Assembly (NCBI GenBank): GCA_964019135.1
Contig: OZ025255.1
Span: forward strand, 25,335,708 to 25,399,707
DNA length: 64,000 nt
Reading direction: 5' to 3'
Source: Arenicola marina
Taxonomy: Eukaryota > Annelida > Polychaeta > Arenicolidae
Position 1 is the stretch's first letter, and every line of letters begins with the position of its first letter. This document shows, in pieces, positions 47,497-59,085 of this stretch. A program made the position numbers and the translations under genes. Below the pieces are notes generated by a model. That model did no database searches. It worked only from the letters and a program-made list of their open reading frames with translations, and had not been told where the DNA came from.

Positions 47497-48544
47497 GCTA
47501 TGTAAATTACTAAAAAGTATGTATATTACAATCAAAACACAAACACATACTTCAAAATATCAAAGTATACCTGCTCATAAGACGGCTGCCCTCAGAAGAA
47601 ATGGCTGACGTCATAGAAACACTCATCTGGTACACATTTACCATATATGTAGTGAGAATGCCGATTCTCGCTAAGTATTGCCAACAGCTAATCCCGTTAA
47701 CGACACGACGATACTTGGCCAATAACCTTCCTGACTGTGTCACTATTATTCAGGCAAGATCTGCAAAGCCTCCTGCCCCGGCCTGCCGTCACCCCCACTA
47801 CCCACCAGCCGCCCCCCCCCCCGCCCCCCACCGTCACTGCAATAGCGAATTAAGACGCTGGAATCCCATTGTCTCAAGCTATTTACGTATTTAGGTATTT
47901 AGGGCAGGAGTGTCCAGGGTGCATCTGGCGGGACCTACAGTGATGACAATAGTCCTGAGTATGGGTCACTTTTAAATGGGCTGTCGGTACCTTTCTTAAT
48001 TTATATATGTAACGACGGTCAGGGGTGGGCGGGGTGTAGTGAGGAGTTGGGGGTTAAGAGGGTTGATTGGCGGCGACGGGGGATGGAGGTGGGGTGGAGA
48101 TGGTGTGTGTGGCGGGGGGGTGGGGGTGGTGAGCGGTCTGTGTCAAGACGGGAGGTGTGTCTTTGGGGGAAAGTGACTCGGGTGATGTCCTTTTAATGGG
48201 TAGCCATCAGAATGACGACAACCCCTATCACATTTCAGGGCCCACGTGTCGGTCATCAGGGTCAGGAACAGGGGTGGGGGTAGCCAAGGGGGGGGGGGGG
48301 AGGGGGAGGGGGATGGGGTGTATGGAGGGGGGCGGGGCTGGAAGTAAGGTGGGGGGTAATCGCATGTCGCGCTGAGGGGTAGGTGGACAGGTGGGGTATG
48401 TAGACAGCGGGGTACCAAGGGACGGGGGGGGGGGCGGGGGCGGGGGCAGTCAGAGACGCATGTTAATTGCGGGGGGGGGGGGGAGGTTACAGTAGGGCCG
48501 GGTATGACGACATGTGTGTCAGACATAAGGCTAGATAGCCTGGG
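47497..48544. other. Non-coding spacer
   Basis: Mixed unique sequence, C-run at 47813-47825, and G-rich patches at 48110-48130, 48289-48312, 48425-48440 and 48470-48484. No gene recognised. Confidence 0.5.
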
Positions 48545-48785
48545 GTAGGAAAAGGGTGGGTTAGCCCGTGTCAGGGTGGTGAGGGCTGGTGGGGGGTCAG
48601 GGTGGAGGTGGGGGGGTCAGGTAAGAGGTGGGAGTCAGGGTGGGGTTGGGGGGTTATGGTGGAGGTGGGGGGTCAGGCTGTAGGTGGGGCGTCAGGGGGG
48701 AGGTGGGGGGTCAGGGGGGAGGTGGTGGGTCAGGTAAGAGGTGGGGGTCATGGTGGAGGTGGGGGGTCATGGTGGAGGTGGGCGC
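48545..48785 (+). repeat. Degenerate G-rich tandem repeat (G-quadruplex prone)
   Basis: Loose 18-25-bp units of GGTGGGGGGTCAGG and GGTGGAGGTGGGG. More than ten G-runs of three or more fall within 240 bp, so G-quadruplex formation on the plus strand is plausible. Confidence 0.75.
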
Positions 48786-49008
48786 TGTGTACTCAATGTA
48801 AGTGAGAGTCGGTTCCCCATTCACCAACCAATTGTGTTCTGACATCCACTGGATTAATGAGGCAGACATTTGGAGTGGCCCTCGACTATTGGAACTGTAA
48901 CGCCTCATGTACTCCCAGTAAGACGTATCGTCAGCTATGAGAAAGGAGGGGTGGGGGGGGGGGATCTTTACCGAGGGGGGCGGGGGATACCTTTCCGATC
49001 TCCGCGAT

Positions 49009-49252
49009 TGGCACTCAGGAATTCTTGGAGATTCGCGATTGGCTGTTGTCAAATTTTTGGGTATCGTTATCCGTACACTTCCTGGTTCAACGCGAACACC
49101 CTTTGCCTATTTAACGCAACAGTCTACGAATTCCTCGATATTCGCGATATCACCATTAAGATGTTTTTTAAGGTGGTCCTCATCCAGGTGATTCTATATT
49201 TCTCTGCCTAATTCTTGGAGATTGGCGATTCAGAGGGGGTATTCACCACCCC
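49009..49252 (+). repeat. Dispersed repeat, copy 1
   Basis: Shares CTGGTTCAAC, ACCCTTT, CCTATTTA, CTCGATATTC, CGATAT, CCTAATTCTT, GCGATTC and AGGGGGTATTC in the same order with 57308-57509. AATTCTTGGAGATT also recurs inside this copy (49018 and 49210). It has no coding frame or tRNA-like boxes; the class is unknown. Confidence 0.7.
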
Positions 49253-51085
49253 TTCACCCTGAGACGGGTGAGTGGCGTAGCAGCAGGGAGGCAGGAAGGA
49301 GTGGGGGGGGGGGGGGGCAGGGCGTGAGGAGGGGAGGGGGAGGGGTCAACGGGAGGCAACAACCATCAATAAATGAATATATATATATACTGGCTAGTGC
49401 TAGAGATCAGTTACAGATTGTCACTGGTACAGTCTTCAGATATGTACGCCCTATACATTGTATCTACGGTAACATTAATTAAACATTCACTGAAGTCTAG
49501 CTTTACTTACGATAACTGGACTATACACACATGTCAGCATGGAGAAATATTTTTTGTGTCTTTAAAAAGGATAACATTGCAGTACAAACGTAAGTTGAGT
49601 ATCATTAAAATTGTCTAGTGTTGCTTTCTCACGTCAGTGATTTTCAGAGCGATCGCGGCAAATTCGCGGACAATATGGGCTGAGACGTCAGTCTACGGCA
49701 TTCAGTAACGTATGAATTTGATTTTGTTCTTTTGACTTTCGAGGTTCTGTTTACTCTGATGTTTACAAGACCAGCTTATGCTGATAAACCTCGGGCTCAG
49801 GGGTCGTATATTGCAGTCATTGTTGTCATACCACAAAACGGTTCCTGAAATATGAATTAGATATATAATTGTAGGTTTGAACAGTGTATAAATACAACAG
49901 CGAAAATCATGTAAAGAAACACACTTATCGAACCACAATAATCCTGCGTAATATTGTGTGAAAAAAAAAAAACCACAGTTTGTCCATTTACTTTTTTTCC
50001 AATAAAAAAAGACTATGGTATGTAGTTTCATATCATTTGTGACATTGTTATGCGGCTGATGAGTATTGACCGGGAAATATCATCCTATGATATTTACAGG
50101 GGATCAAGATGTCATAGCGAACCCGCTGCCTCGCCCTATTGGTTTCACAAAGGAGTGTACCGTCGATTCAACGCGGGACATATCAATGTAAGATATATAA
50201 TATGTGTGCTTAATCATGATTTTATACAGCTTGGCATTAAACAATACACTATGAAACATTTTTCTGTGCATTTATTTGACGAACACATCGCATTAATCTA
50301 TATACGGTGTCCACATTTATTTTGCCATCACATGTTACCTATACAGTATCATTTGTCACTGCTCCCACGCCCCCCCCCCCCCACCCCAGACACTACGTGG
50401 AAATATAAACACATGATCGAAGGTGATTAGTCATGATTCGTGACGTCACACGTGTCTGTTGACTAAAGAAATAACTCCATTTAAAGAATTAATAATTAAT
50501 TACATTGAACACGCACACAGCGCCTTGGTTCTTTAAATAAAATGTTAACGGTCAGAGTTATTTTTCCGCTAAATATCATTGTCAATCCAGCAAATTGAAA
50601 GCTCCGTTAACGCCACTAAACGCTAAGGGTTCGAATTAAATCGTTCGCAGTCTACACCCTTTTCTTCTCCCAGTTTCCTTACTTTGACATCCATATATCT
50701 ATCGAATAAGTAGCATTCCCTCATCAATATCTTATATAAAAATATATAAAAACTGTGTCATCTGAGGGGCCTTTTTTGCACGTTTGATTTGTCGTGGATG
50801 CAGCAGGACAGGGGATCCACAACTTTTGTCAAGTGGGCTCTATAATTAGTTTTGTGGTCTCATTTTATGTGGTCCGGCAATCGCAGTAACAAAGCCAGAA
50901 TGTGACGGACATCTTAAAGTAGGGGCTCAGGTCTTTTGAGGAAGTTTGTACAGATACCTAGGGAAGTCAGACATAATTCCTTACCTGGGGGCTTCGTGGG
51001 GATTCCACCAAAAGGCGAGTTTCTCTTATCAGGAAAACGTTCGTGCCCGGGGCCACTCGACAACAGCCGTCGTGGGTACTCACGG

Positions 51086-51100
51086 TGGCGCCATCTGGCG
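51086..51100 (-). promoter_or_regulatory. CTCF-like motif 2
   Basis: The minus strand reads CGCCAGATGGCGCCA, a close match to the CTCF core. It lies 240 bp from another CTCF-like site in the same orientation. Confidence 0.45.
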
Positions 51101-51328
51101 AATCACGTGCGAGATATAACGGCCAGGTCACATAAGGTGGCAGAATTGAAATTTTTAAGAAATCAGGGCCAAAATGCCTCTTCTATGTTATTTAATGATT
51201 GATCAGACTGTTTAATGAACCGCCGTATTAATTTAACCGGCATCGACAGCAAAGTATACAGCGTGGGTGTTGACGATCAGAGCGGGGTCGGCCGCGAGCC
51301 TGCCTTTCCTCGGGCAGACCCGCTTCAG

Positions 51329-51343
51329 TAGTGCCCTCTGGCG
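51329..51343 (-). promoter_or_regulatory. CTCF-like motif 3
   Basis: The minus strand reads CGCCAGAGGGCACTA, a close match to the CTCF consensus CGCCAGRGGGCRSYA. Confidence 0.45.
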
Positions 51344-51374
51344 AATGAGATGGAAAGTCCGGGTGAACGATGCA

Positions 51375-51430
51375 GGTGCCCCAGATACAGGGGCGACTCC
51401 TTTGCCTCCTTACCACCTGAGCTATAGGCA
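51375..51430 (-). repeat. tRNA-like A-box fragment
   Basis: The minus strand contains TAGCTCAGGTGGTAAGG, a good tRNA A box, but no convincing B box follows (CGTTCACCCGG is weak). Probably a SINE remnant or tRNA pseudogene. Confidence 0.3.
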
Positions 51431-51949
51431 CGTTACATGTACATGTACCAAGCGAAGGGCCCCGGAGGGGGGAGGGTGGGCTAGTGATGTCGCATGTCAA
51501 TCCTGGAATTTGAAAACGGGGGGGGGGGTCTTCTTCGAAAAGAAGGGGGGGGGGAACTTGGAACGTCACACACAGGGGCGGGGGGGGTCACGTCGTTTAC
51601 GACGATGGAGACAATCTCCCACGTCAAATTTAACCATCAAGATTATCCTTTATACGCAAAAATTAAGAATGAGTCTACTTGAACTTAAATTCGCAGTTTG
51701 GCATCAAATTATTAACAATGAGTCTAATTGGAGATATATTCGCAGTATGGCATCAAATATATCATTGTTCATTGCTTACTGTGCTACTGGTACCGTACCG
51801 GACGGAATCATTCGATTTGTTTAATTAGAAGCCATGTTACTTTCGAACTATATGTTTTCGAGTTCGATCGAGGTCAAAGGTCAAAGGCGTTAAGTCCTTT
51901 GAATTGTGACCCCGAGTTATTTTGAACTATTTTTTCGCTTAACTCTTCT

Positions 51950-52271
51950 CAGGGGCGTGTGCAGAAATCCTTGAAAGTTGGTGGGGACAATAATTTGTAT
52001 CACAAACACATGAAAACAGTCTGTGTAAAAGCTTAAAACGAAAGGGCCGATCAAGGGGGATCCCCCCACCCCCACTTTTGACGGGGAATGCCGTTTTTCA
52101 ATGCGAAATGTAGGCCACCTGAGGCGTGGACCCCCCCTTCCCCCTTGAGGAAGAACGCTATCTGAGGGGCCGTGGCACACTCCCCCCCCCGTTCGTAAAC
52201 AAATTGGTGGATCCTTAGGTCGCTACTTTGTTCAGAGACCCCCTGTTTTTAAATTCCTAGACCCGCCCCCG
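51950..52271. mobile_element. Second MITE-like terminal-inverted-repeat element
   Basis: Starts CAGGGGCGTGTGCAGAAAT. It ends in sequence whose reverse complement reads CGGGGGCGGGTCTAGGAAT, so the two ends form an imperfect inverted repeat. The ends resemble the left end of the 385-bp element at 12003 (CAGGGGCGGATCTAGAAATT). About 322 bp, no open frame, C/G runs inside, and no clear target-site duplication. Confidence 0.6.
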
Positions 52272-53506
52272 AGACGCCTAGGACGTTTCGGTATACTTTT
52301 TGTCGTAAGACAGTGTGACTAATATCAGCTGCTGATTTATTACTTTGGTTGCTTGGTTTGTGTAGGGTGCTTTCAACTGTGCTGTAAGTCATATTGCGAC
52401 AATGGGAAGGGGCAAGCTATAAAGGAACCATTTCTCACGGAATATTCCGACTACTCTTTGCGAAGAACATGTTTCACTAACCATGTTTATCATACACAAA
52501 CAGGTGATATCCATAGTATTGGTTAGTAATATGACAAGCAGGTAATATTAGTTTAATTGTTGGTTATTCCTACATATTATTATGCAACGAGCATATATAT
52601 TAGCGAAATGTTGGATGCTCCTCCATCCTCCCGCCCAACCCATACCATTCCCCACACTAGAGCAAATGACCCCACGCGTAGGGCACTGATACAATTACCC
52701 CACTTCGCGGAACCGGTGTTTTTATTTGTCATTTTGCGAGTCCTTCGTGTCGTCATAATGCACGGGACTAGACACCAAAATTGACAGCGCGTTATGACAT
52801 CATTAAGGCAGGGCGCTGATTGCAGAACTGATTTCACAATTTTAAACCAGTAGTGGGGTATGGTTCGCCGCGATCGAGAGCAATCCTGCATGATGACATT
52901 AAACTCTGGACGACGATTCTTCAAAAATATGTGGGGATAACACGTAAATATCGATGCTTAATAGTTATCTTTTATTTATCAATATTGACATTATTTAGAT
53001 TGTGCTGCTATTTCCCAAGTAAGGATTATTATTTAGTGGATATCCCCGCAACAAATTAAACTACTTCGATGTGACCAATGTCGTTCCATAGCGAGTTTAG
53101 AGCGACCAAAATTGTACGCGGCGGTCTAATGTGATACGGGACTCGGCCCAGCACTGATGTCTGAGCATGCACGGGACGAAAATCCAGAACTGACGACCGA
53201 GCGCGTTATGACATCAAAATGGACGGAAATATATTCCAATATTCCAAGACTGATGCCCACCTTTAAGGCGAACGCATCATTTCATTTGTTTATATTTTCA
53301 GTATGTACAGTAGGCAGGAGCATGGGTTATGACCATGTGCTGATTAAGATGTGCCAGCCTAAATCTGCACTTTTTACCGGCTATTGGACTGTCTGTTAAT
53401 AAATTAGTCCCATTCATTCATTAGTTAATAAAGCAGTCGCGATTTATCATTAACTAGTGTTATGGGTTGATCAAGTAGACAATTCCGCGGAACCGAAACC
53501 GTCATG
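52272..53506. other. Non-coding spacer
   Basis: Unique sequence. The phrase GCGCGTTATGACATCA appears near 52789 and, almost unchanged, near 53200, each with GACGG or AACTGA nearby, hinting at an old duplication. No gene recognised. Confidence 0.45.
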
Positions 53507-56500
53507 GTCCAGTCCAATCGTAAGTCCACTTTCCAGTCCAGTCGTAAGTCCACTGTCCAGTCCAGTCGTAAGTAAATTGTCCAGTCCAGTCGTAAGTCCA
53601 CTTTCCAATCCAGTCGTAAGTCCACTGTCCAGTCCAGTCGTAAGTCCACTTTCCAATCCAGTCGTAGGTCCACTGTCCAGTCCAATCGTAAGTCCACTGT
53701 CCAGTCCAGTCGTAAGTCCACTTTCCAATCCAGTCGTAGGTCCACTGTCCAGTCCAATCGTAAGTCCACTGTCCAGTCCAGTCGTAAGTCCACTTTCCAA
53801 TCCAGTCGTAAGTCCACTGTCCAGTCCAGTCGTAAGTCCACTTTCCAATCCAGTCGTAGGTCCATTGTCCAGTCTAGTCGTAAGTCCACTGGCTAGTCCA
53901 GCCGTAAGTCCATTGTCCAGTCCAATCGTAAGTCCACTGTCCAGTCCAGTCGTAATTCCACTGTCCAGTCCAATCGTAAGTCCAATGGCTAGTCCAGCCG
54001 TAAGTCCATTGTCCAGTCCAATCGTAAGTCCACTGTCCAGTCCAGTCGTAATTCTACTGTCCAGTCCAGTCGTAAGTCCACTGGCTAGTCCAGCCGCAAG
54101 TCCATTGTCCAGTCCAATCGTAAGTCCACTGTCCAGTCCAGCCGTAAGTCCATTGTCCAGTCCAATCGTAAGTCCACTGTCCAGTCCAGTCGTAAGTCCA
54201 TTGTCCAGTCCAATCGTAAGTCCACTGGCTAGTCCAGCCGTAAGTCCATTGTCCAGTCCAATCGTAAGTCCACTGTCCAGTCCAGTCGTAATCCCACTGT
54301 CCAGTCCAGTCGTAAGTCCACTGGCTAGTCCAGCCGCAAGTCCATTGTCCAGTCCAATCGTAAGTCCACTGTCCAGTCCAGTCGTAATTCCACTGTCCAG
54401 TCCAGTCGTAAGTCCAATGGCTAGTCCAGCCGTAAGTCCATTGTCCAGTCCAATCGTAAGTCCACTGTCCAGTCCAGTCGTAAGTCCACTGTCCAGTCCA
54501 ATCGTAAGTCCACTGTCCAGTCCAATCGTAATTCCACTGTCCAGTCCAGTCGTAAGCCCATTGTCCAGTCCAATCGTAAGCCCACTGTCCAGTCCAGTCG
54601 TAAGTCCATTGTCCAGTCCAATCGTAAGTCCATTGTCCAGTCCAATCGTAATTCCACTGTCCAGTCCAGTCGTAAGTCCAATGGCTAGTCCAGCCGTAAG
54701 TCCATTGTCCAGTCCAATCGTAAGTTCACTGTCCAGTCCAGTCGTAAGTCCATTGTCCAGTCCAATCGTAAGTCCACTGTCCAGTCCAATCGTAATTCCA
54801 CTGTCCAGTCCAGTCGTAAGCCCATTGTCCAGTCCAATCGTAAGCCCACTGTCCAGTCCAGTCGTAAGTCCATTGTCCAGTCCAATCGTAAGTCCATTGT
54901 CCAGTCCAATCGTAAGTCCATTGTCCAGTCCAATCGTAAGCCCACTGTCCAGTCCAGTCGTAAGTCCATTGTCCAGTCCAATCGTAAGTCCATTGTCCAG
55001 TCCAATCGTAAGTCCATTGTCCAGTCCAATCGTAAGCCCACTGTCCAGTCCAGTCGTAAGTCCATTGTCCAGTCCAATCGTAAGTCCATTGTCCAGTCCA
55101 ATCGTAAGTCCACTGTCCAGTCCAATCGTAATTCCACTGCCCAGTCCAATCGTAAGTCCACTGTCCAGTCCAATCGTAAGTCCATTGTCCAGTCTAGTCG
55201 TAAGTCCACTGGCTAGTCCAGCCGTAAGTCCACTGTCCAGTCCAATCGTAAGTCCATTGTCCAATCCAGTCGTAAGTCCACTGTCCAGTCCAGTCGTAAG
55301 TCCACTTTCCAATCCAGTCGTAGGTCCACTGTCCAGTCCAATCGTAAGTCCACTGTCCAGTCCAGTCGTAAGTCCACTTTCCAATCCAGTCGTAGGTCCA
55401 CTGTCCAGTCCAATCGTAAGTCCATTGTCCAGTCTAGTCGTAAGTCCACTGGCTAGTCCAGCCGTAAGTCCATTGTCCAGTCCAATCGTAAGTCCACTGT
55501 CCAGTCCAGTCGTAATTCCACTGTCCAGTCCAATCGTAAGTCCAATGGCTAGTCCAGCCGTAAGTCCATTGTCCAGTCCAATCGTAAGTCCACTGTCCAG
55601 TCCAGTCGTAATTCTACTGTCCAGTCCAGTCGTAAGTCCACTGGCTAGTCCAGCCGCAAGTCCATTGTCCAGTCCAATCGTAAGTCCACTGTCCAGTCCA
55701 GCCGTAAGTCCATTGTCCAGTCCAATCGTAAGTCCACTGTCCAGTCCAGTCGTAAGTCCATTGTCCAGTCCAATCGTAAGTCCACTGGCTAGTCCAGCCG
55801 TAAGTCCATTGTCCAGTCCAATCGTAAGTCCACTGTCCAGTCCAGTCGTAATCCCACTGTCCAGTCCAGTCGTAAGTCCACTGGCTAGTCCAGCCGCAAG
55901 TCCATTGTCCAGTCCAATCGTAAGTCCACTGTCCAGTCCAGTCGTAATTCCACTGTCCAGTCCAGTCGTAAGTCCACTGTCCAGTCCAATCGTAAGTCCA
56001 CTGTCCAGTCCAATCGTAATTCCACTGTCCAGTCCAGTCGTAAGCCCATTGTCCAGTCCAATCGTAAGCCCACTGTCCAGTCCAGTCGTAAGTCCATTGT
56101 CCAATCCAATCGTAAGTCCATTGTCCAGTCCAATCGTAATTCCACTGTCCAGTCCAGTCGTAAGTCCAATGGCTAGTCCAGCCGTAAGTCCATTGTCCAG
56201 TCCAATCGTAAGTTCACTGTCCAGTCCAGTCGTAAGTCCACTGTCCAGTCCAATCGTAAGTCCACTGTCCAGTCCAATCGTAATTCCACTGTCCAGTCCA
56301 GTCGTAAGCCCATTGTCCAGTCCAATCGTAAGCCCACTGTCCAGTCCAGTCGTAAGTCCATTGTCCAGTCCAATCGTAAGTCCATTGTCCAGTCCAATCG
56401 TAAGTCCATTGTCCAGTCCAATCGTAAGCCCACTGTCCAGTCCAGTCGTAAGTCCATTGTCCAGTCCAATCGTAAGTCCATTGTCCAGTCCAATCGTAAG

Positions 56501-57125
56501 TCCACTGTCCAGTCCAATCGTAATTCCACTGCCCAGTCCAATCGTAAGTCCACTGTCCAGTCCAATCGTAAGTCCATTGTCCAGTCTAGTCGTAAGTCCA
56601 CTGGCTAGTCCAGCCGTAAGTCCACTGTCCAGTCCAATCGTAAGTCCATTGTCCAGTCCAATCGTAAGTCCACTGTCCAGTCCAATCGTAAGTCCACTGT
56701 CCAGTCCAATCGTAAGTCCATTGTCCAGTCCAATCGTAAGTCCACTGTCCAGTCCAGCCGTAAGTCCATTGTCCAGTCCAATCGTAAGTCCACTGTCCAG
56801 TCCAGTCGTAAGTCCATTGTCCAGTCCAATCGTAATTCCACTGTCCAGTCCAATCGTAAGCCCATTGTCCAGTCCAATCGTAAGTCCACTGTCCAGTCCA
56901 ATCGTAAGTCCACTGTCCAGTCCAATCGTAAGTCCATTGTCCAGTCCAATCGTAAGTCCACTGTCCAGTCCAGCCGTAAGTCCATTGTCCAGTCCAATCG
57001 TAAGTCCACTGTCCAGTCCAGTCGTAAGTCCACTGTCCAGTCCAGTCGTAAGTCCATTGTCCAGTCCAATCGTAATTCCACTGTCCAGTCCAATCGTAAG
57101 CCCACTGTCCAGTCCAGCCTTAAGG
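53507..57125 (+). repeat. 24-bp minisatellite, about 150 units
   Basis: The unit is TAAGTCCACTGTCCAGTCCA plus GTCG or ATCG. Variants (GGCTAGTCCAGCCG, TTTCCAATCCAG, TAATTCC, TAAGCCC) mark the units. The 8-codon period leaves the plus strand open for 1224 codons (SPLSSPVV repeats), and the minus strand open for 877 codons (GLDNGLTT repeats) plus others in another frame (DLRLDWTV). Simultaneous openness of several frames on both strands is what a 24-bp repeat lacking stops gives, so no protein is claimed. Confidence 0.96.
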
Positions 57126-57307
57126 CTCTAGTCGTACTCACTATCGATCCAATGTCGAATCCTTTGCCCAGGTCAATCCCTGATACGGTTCCGGTTGACG
57201 TGTCCAGGTCGATCCACAATCTCCTGTCAAGATAAAGTCCAGTTCTGTCTCAAAGTCAATCTCCAATTCTGTCCCCACTCCTGTATGTCATTCTTCAATC
57301 CCAATTG

Positions 57308-57509
57308 CTGGTTCAACCCAAGGACCCTTTCCCTATTTACCGCGATCCGTTATAATAGCAGTCTGTGAACTCCTCGATATTCACGATATGACCCGTGAGG
57401 GATTTCTTTTCACGCCCAGCTTTAAAATGTCCTAATTCTGAAGATTCGATATTACTCTCCCTAATTCTTAGGGATTCGCGATTCCCAGGGGGTATTCCCC
57501 CCCCACCCT
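57308..57509 (+). repeat. Dispersed repeat, copy 2
   Basis: Matches copy 1 (49082-49252) over most of its length in the same orientation, with an extra segment after CTATTTACCGC and longer spacing before CCTAATTCTT. Sits at the edge of the 24-bp array. Confidence 0.7.
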
Positions 57510-58172
57510 ATTTGAGTCGCCATTGGTGCATCGGTGTCAATACCTGATCATGCATCACGATCGATTTCTACTCCATCGTTTCACCCAACTGCTCATGCAT
57601 TTCCCAGTAAAGTCCAAATTCGAGTTTAGTCAGCCATCCCCAATTCAGTTTACCGTCCAACCCCGGTCCATCTTCCATGTGGAGTATGTGGTATGCATGA
57701 GTAATGCATACATAACCTATGCTGAATCAAAGGTTCAAACATACAAGAACGCCCCTTGCCACCCACCCACTTCGGTGTTCCCCCATTTGAACCTCCAGTT
57801 ATTTTCATCTTCAAGTCCTGGTCATTAGTCGTCAGTGGAGCCTATACTGTCCAGCTGTCAGGACATTTAATTTGCAAGCTGCACTTGAAACACTAGTCCT
57901 CAGTTGAGCCCCAGGCCGAGTTTCATCAGCTGCTCAGCCGCCAATCCCAGGTGCACGGTTCATGGTGATTGAGGGAATTTGTGCTTTCTGTACTGACAGA
58001 ACGGCTACATTTACTCCTGTGATGGCCCCACCCTCACCAGACAGTTATATAATAACGGGCAGGTCAATATCCGAATGTAACGATTTTCCTGTAATTCGCA
58101 TACGGATGGGGAGCCATACATATGACGGCACGCGGCTTCAGGTGTGAGGTCGCGGCTTTGTGACGCCAAATG

Positions 58173-58188
58173 CCACCAGAGGGCGGCA
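58173..58188 (+). promoter_or_regulatory. CTCF-like motif 4
   Basis: CCACCAGAGGGCGGCA agrees with the CTCF consensus at all core positions. It lies in a CpG-containing unique patch. Confidence 0.5.
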
Positions 58189-58822
58189 CTACTCGGCAGA
58201 GTTAATGGCGCGGAGTCTCCGCGCTCAGACAACTGATGAGACCGGGATTCCTAGCGTTGGACGATCGATAGACACATGTAGCGAGGGTTAATCAGTGCGA
58301 AATAATTACGCACATTTCACATGGCGTGTTGCTTGTCGAATCTTGATTGCACCTTATGATACCTTGGCCCGTAAGTTCGAAACGGTAGGGGCCGAATATT
58401 TCGCTCTCGAATAGGAGATTAGCATGGAGCTGGGCGAAATACCCAGCATATGATTAGTTGGCTACAATGATGGGTACTGTATACACATTTCGACTGTGGT
58501 GCTATTCTTTCATGTAAATAATTATTTTCCAGTATGGTACATATTATGTCTGGGACAGGGTTGCCCGTAAAGCATCATAACCAAATACAGGCATATATGG
58601 CCAAGGTTTCTACCTAAAGACGTTAGGTAAAGATTTGCCAGTTCATGATCTTAGTTTTGGCATTGATACACGCTCTTGCCACTAACAAGGCGACTTCAAC
58701 AGAGGGATTCGACCCCCAGCCAATAACTTTGAAGCCAACAACTATAGGTCGGTATGACCTACAATTAAAACAAAACAATTTACCCTAAAACCGGCCTCCA
58801 CACTCATAACCTAGGGGGGGGG

Positions 58823-59085
58823 GCGGTAGCTCAGTGGGTTAGAGCGCTCAGCGCAGTGGGTTACAGCGCTCCGTTTGAGTGCTCTGGCCATCTGAGAGCC
58901 TAACGGCACGTGGGTCGGTGGTTCGCGCCCCGCTGTGGCCATGTCTGTGCGGTCGCAGGATAAAGATCCCATGTCCTTCTTTGCAAAGAGTAGGGGGTAC
59001 CCCGGGGGATATGGCTCCACTCTCCCTTCCTTCTCCCACTGACGCGATATGACCAAAAGTGGTTAAAGCGTCTTCAATATACAAC
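58823..59085 (+). mobile_element. tRNA-derived SINE, copy C, with duplicated A box
   Basis: Carries the family's A box and a mutated B box (GGTTCGCGCCC). The body includes GATCCCATGTCC, GGGGGATATGGCTCC and ATGACCAAAAGTGGTTAAAG, ending near AATATACAAC. A 22-bp direct duplication of the A-box region (58832-58853 and 58854-58873) is unique to this copy. A G-run precedes the 5' end. Flanking TCATAACCT / TTACAACCT could be a decayed target-site duplication. Confidence 0.88.

Larger units (their letters stand above)
49253..51949. other. Non-coding spacer with two CTCF-like sites
   Basis: Unique, mainly AT-rich DNA with G-runs at 49302-49317 and a C-run at 50371-50381. 51450-51600 is G-rich. The frame starting near 51267 overlaps a GC-rich patch and shows no known domain. 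No gene recognised. Confidence 0.5.
57126..58822. other. Non-coding spacer to the right of the 24-bp array
   Basis: 57126-57300 still has scattered GTCCAGTTCTGTC-like motifs and looks like decayed array edge. The rest is unique apart from dispersed repeat copy 2, a CTCF-like site, and a minus-strand B-box-like GGGTCGAATCCC near 58703-58714. No gene recognised. Confidence 0.5.

Noticed and set aside
53457-57131. 1224-codon Ser/Pro/Val-rich open frame
   Set aside because: Pure 24-bp repeat with several frames open on both strands. No non-repeat domain, no exon context.
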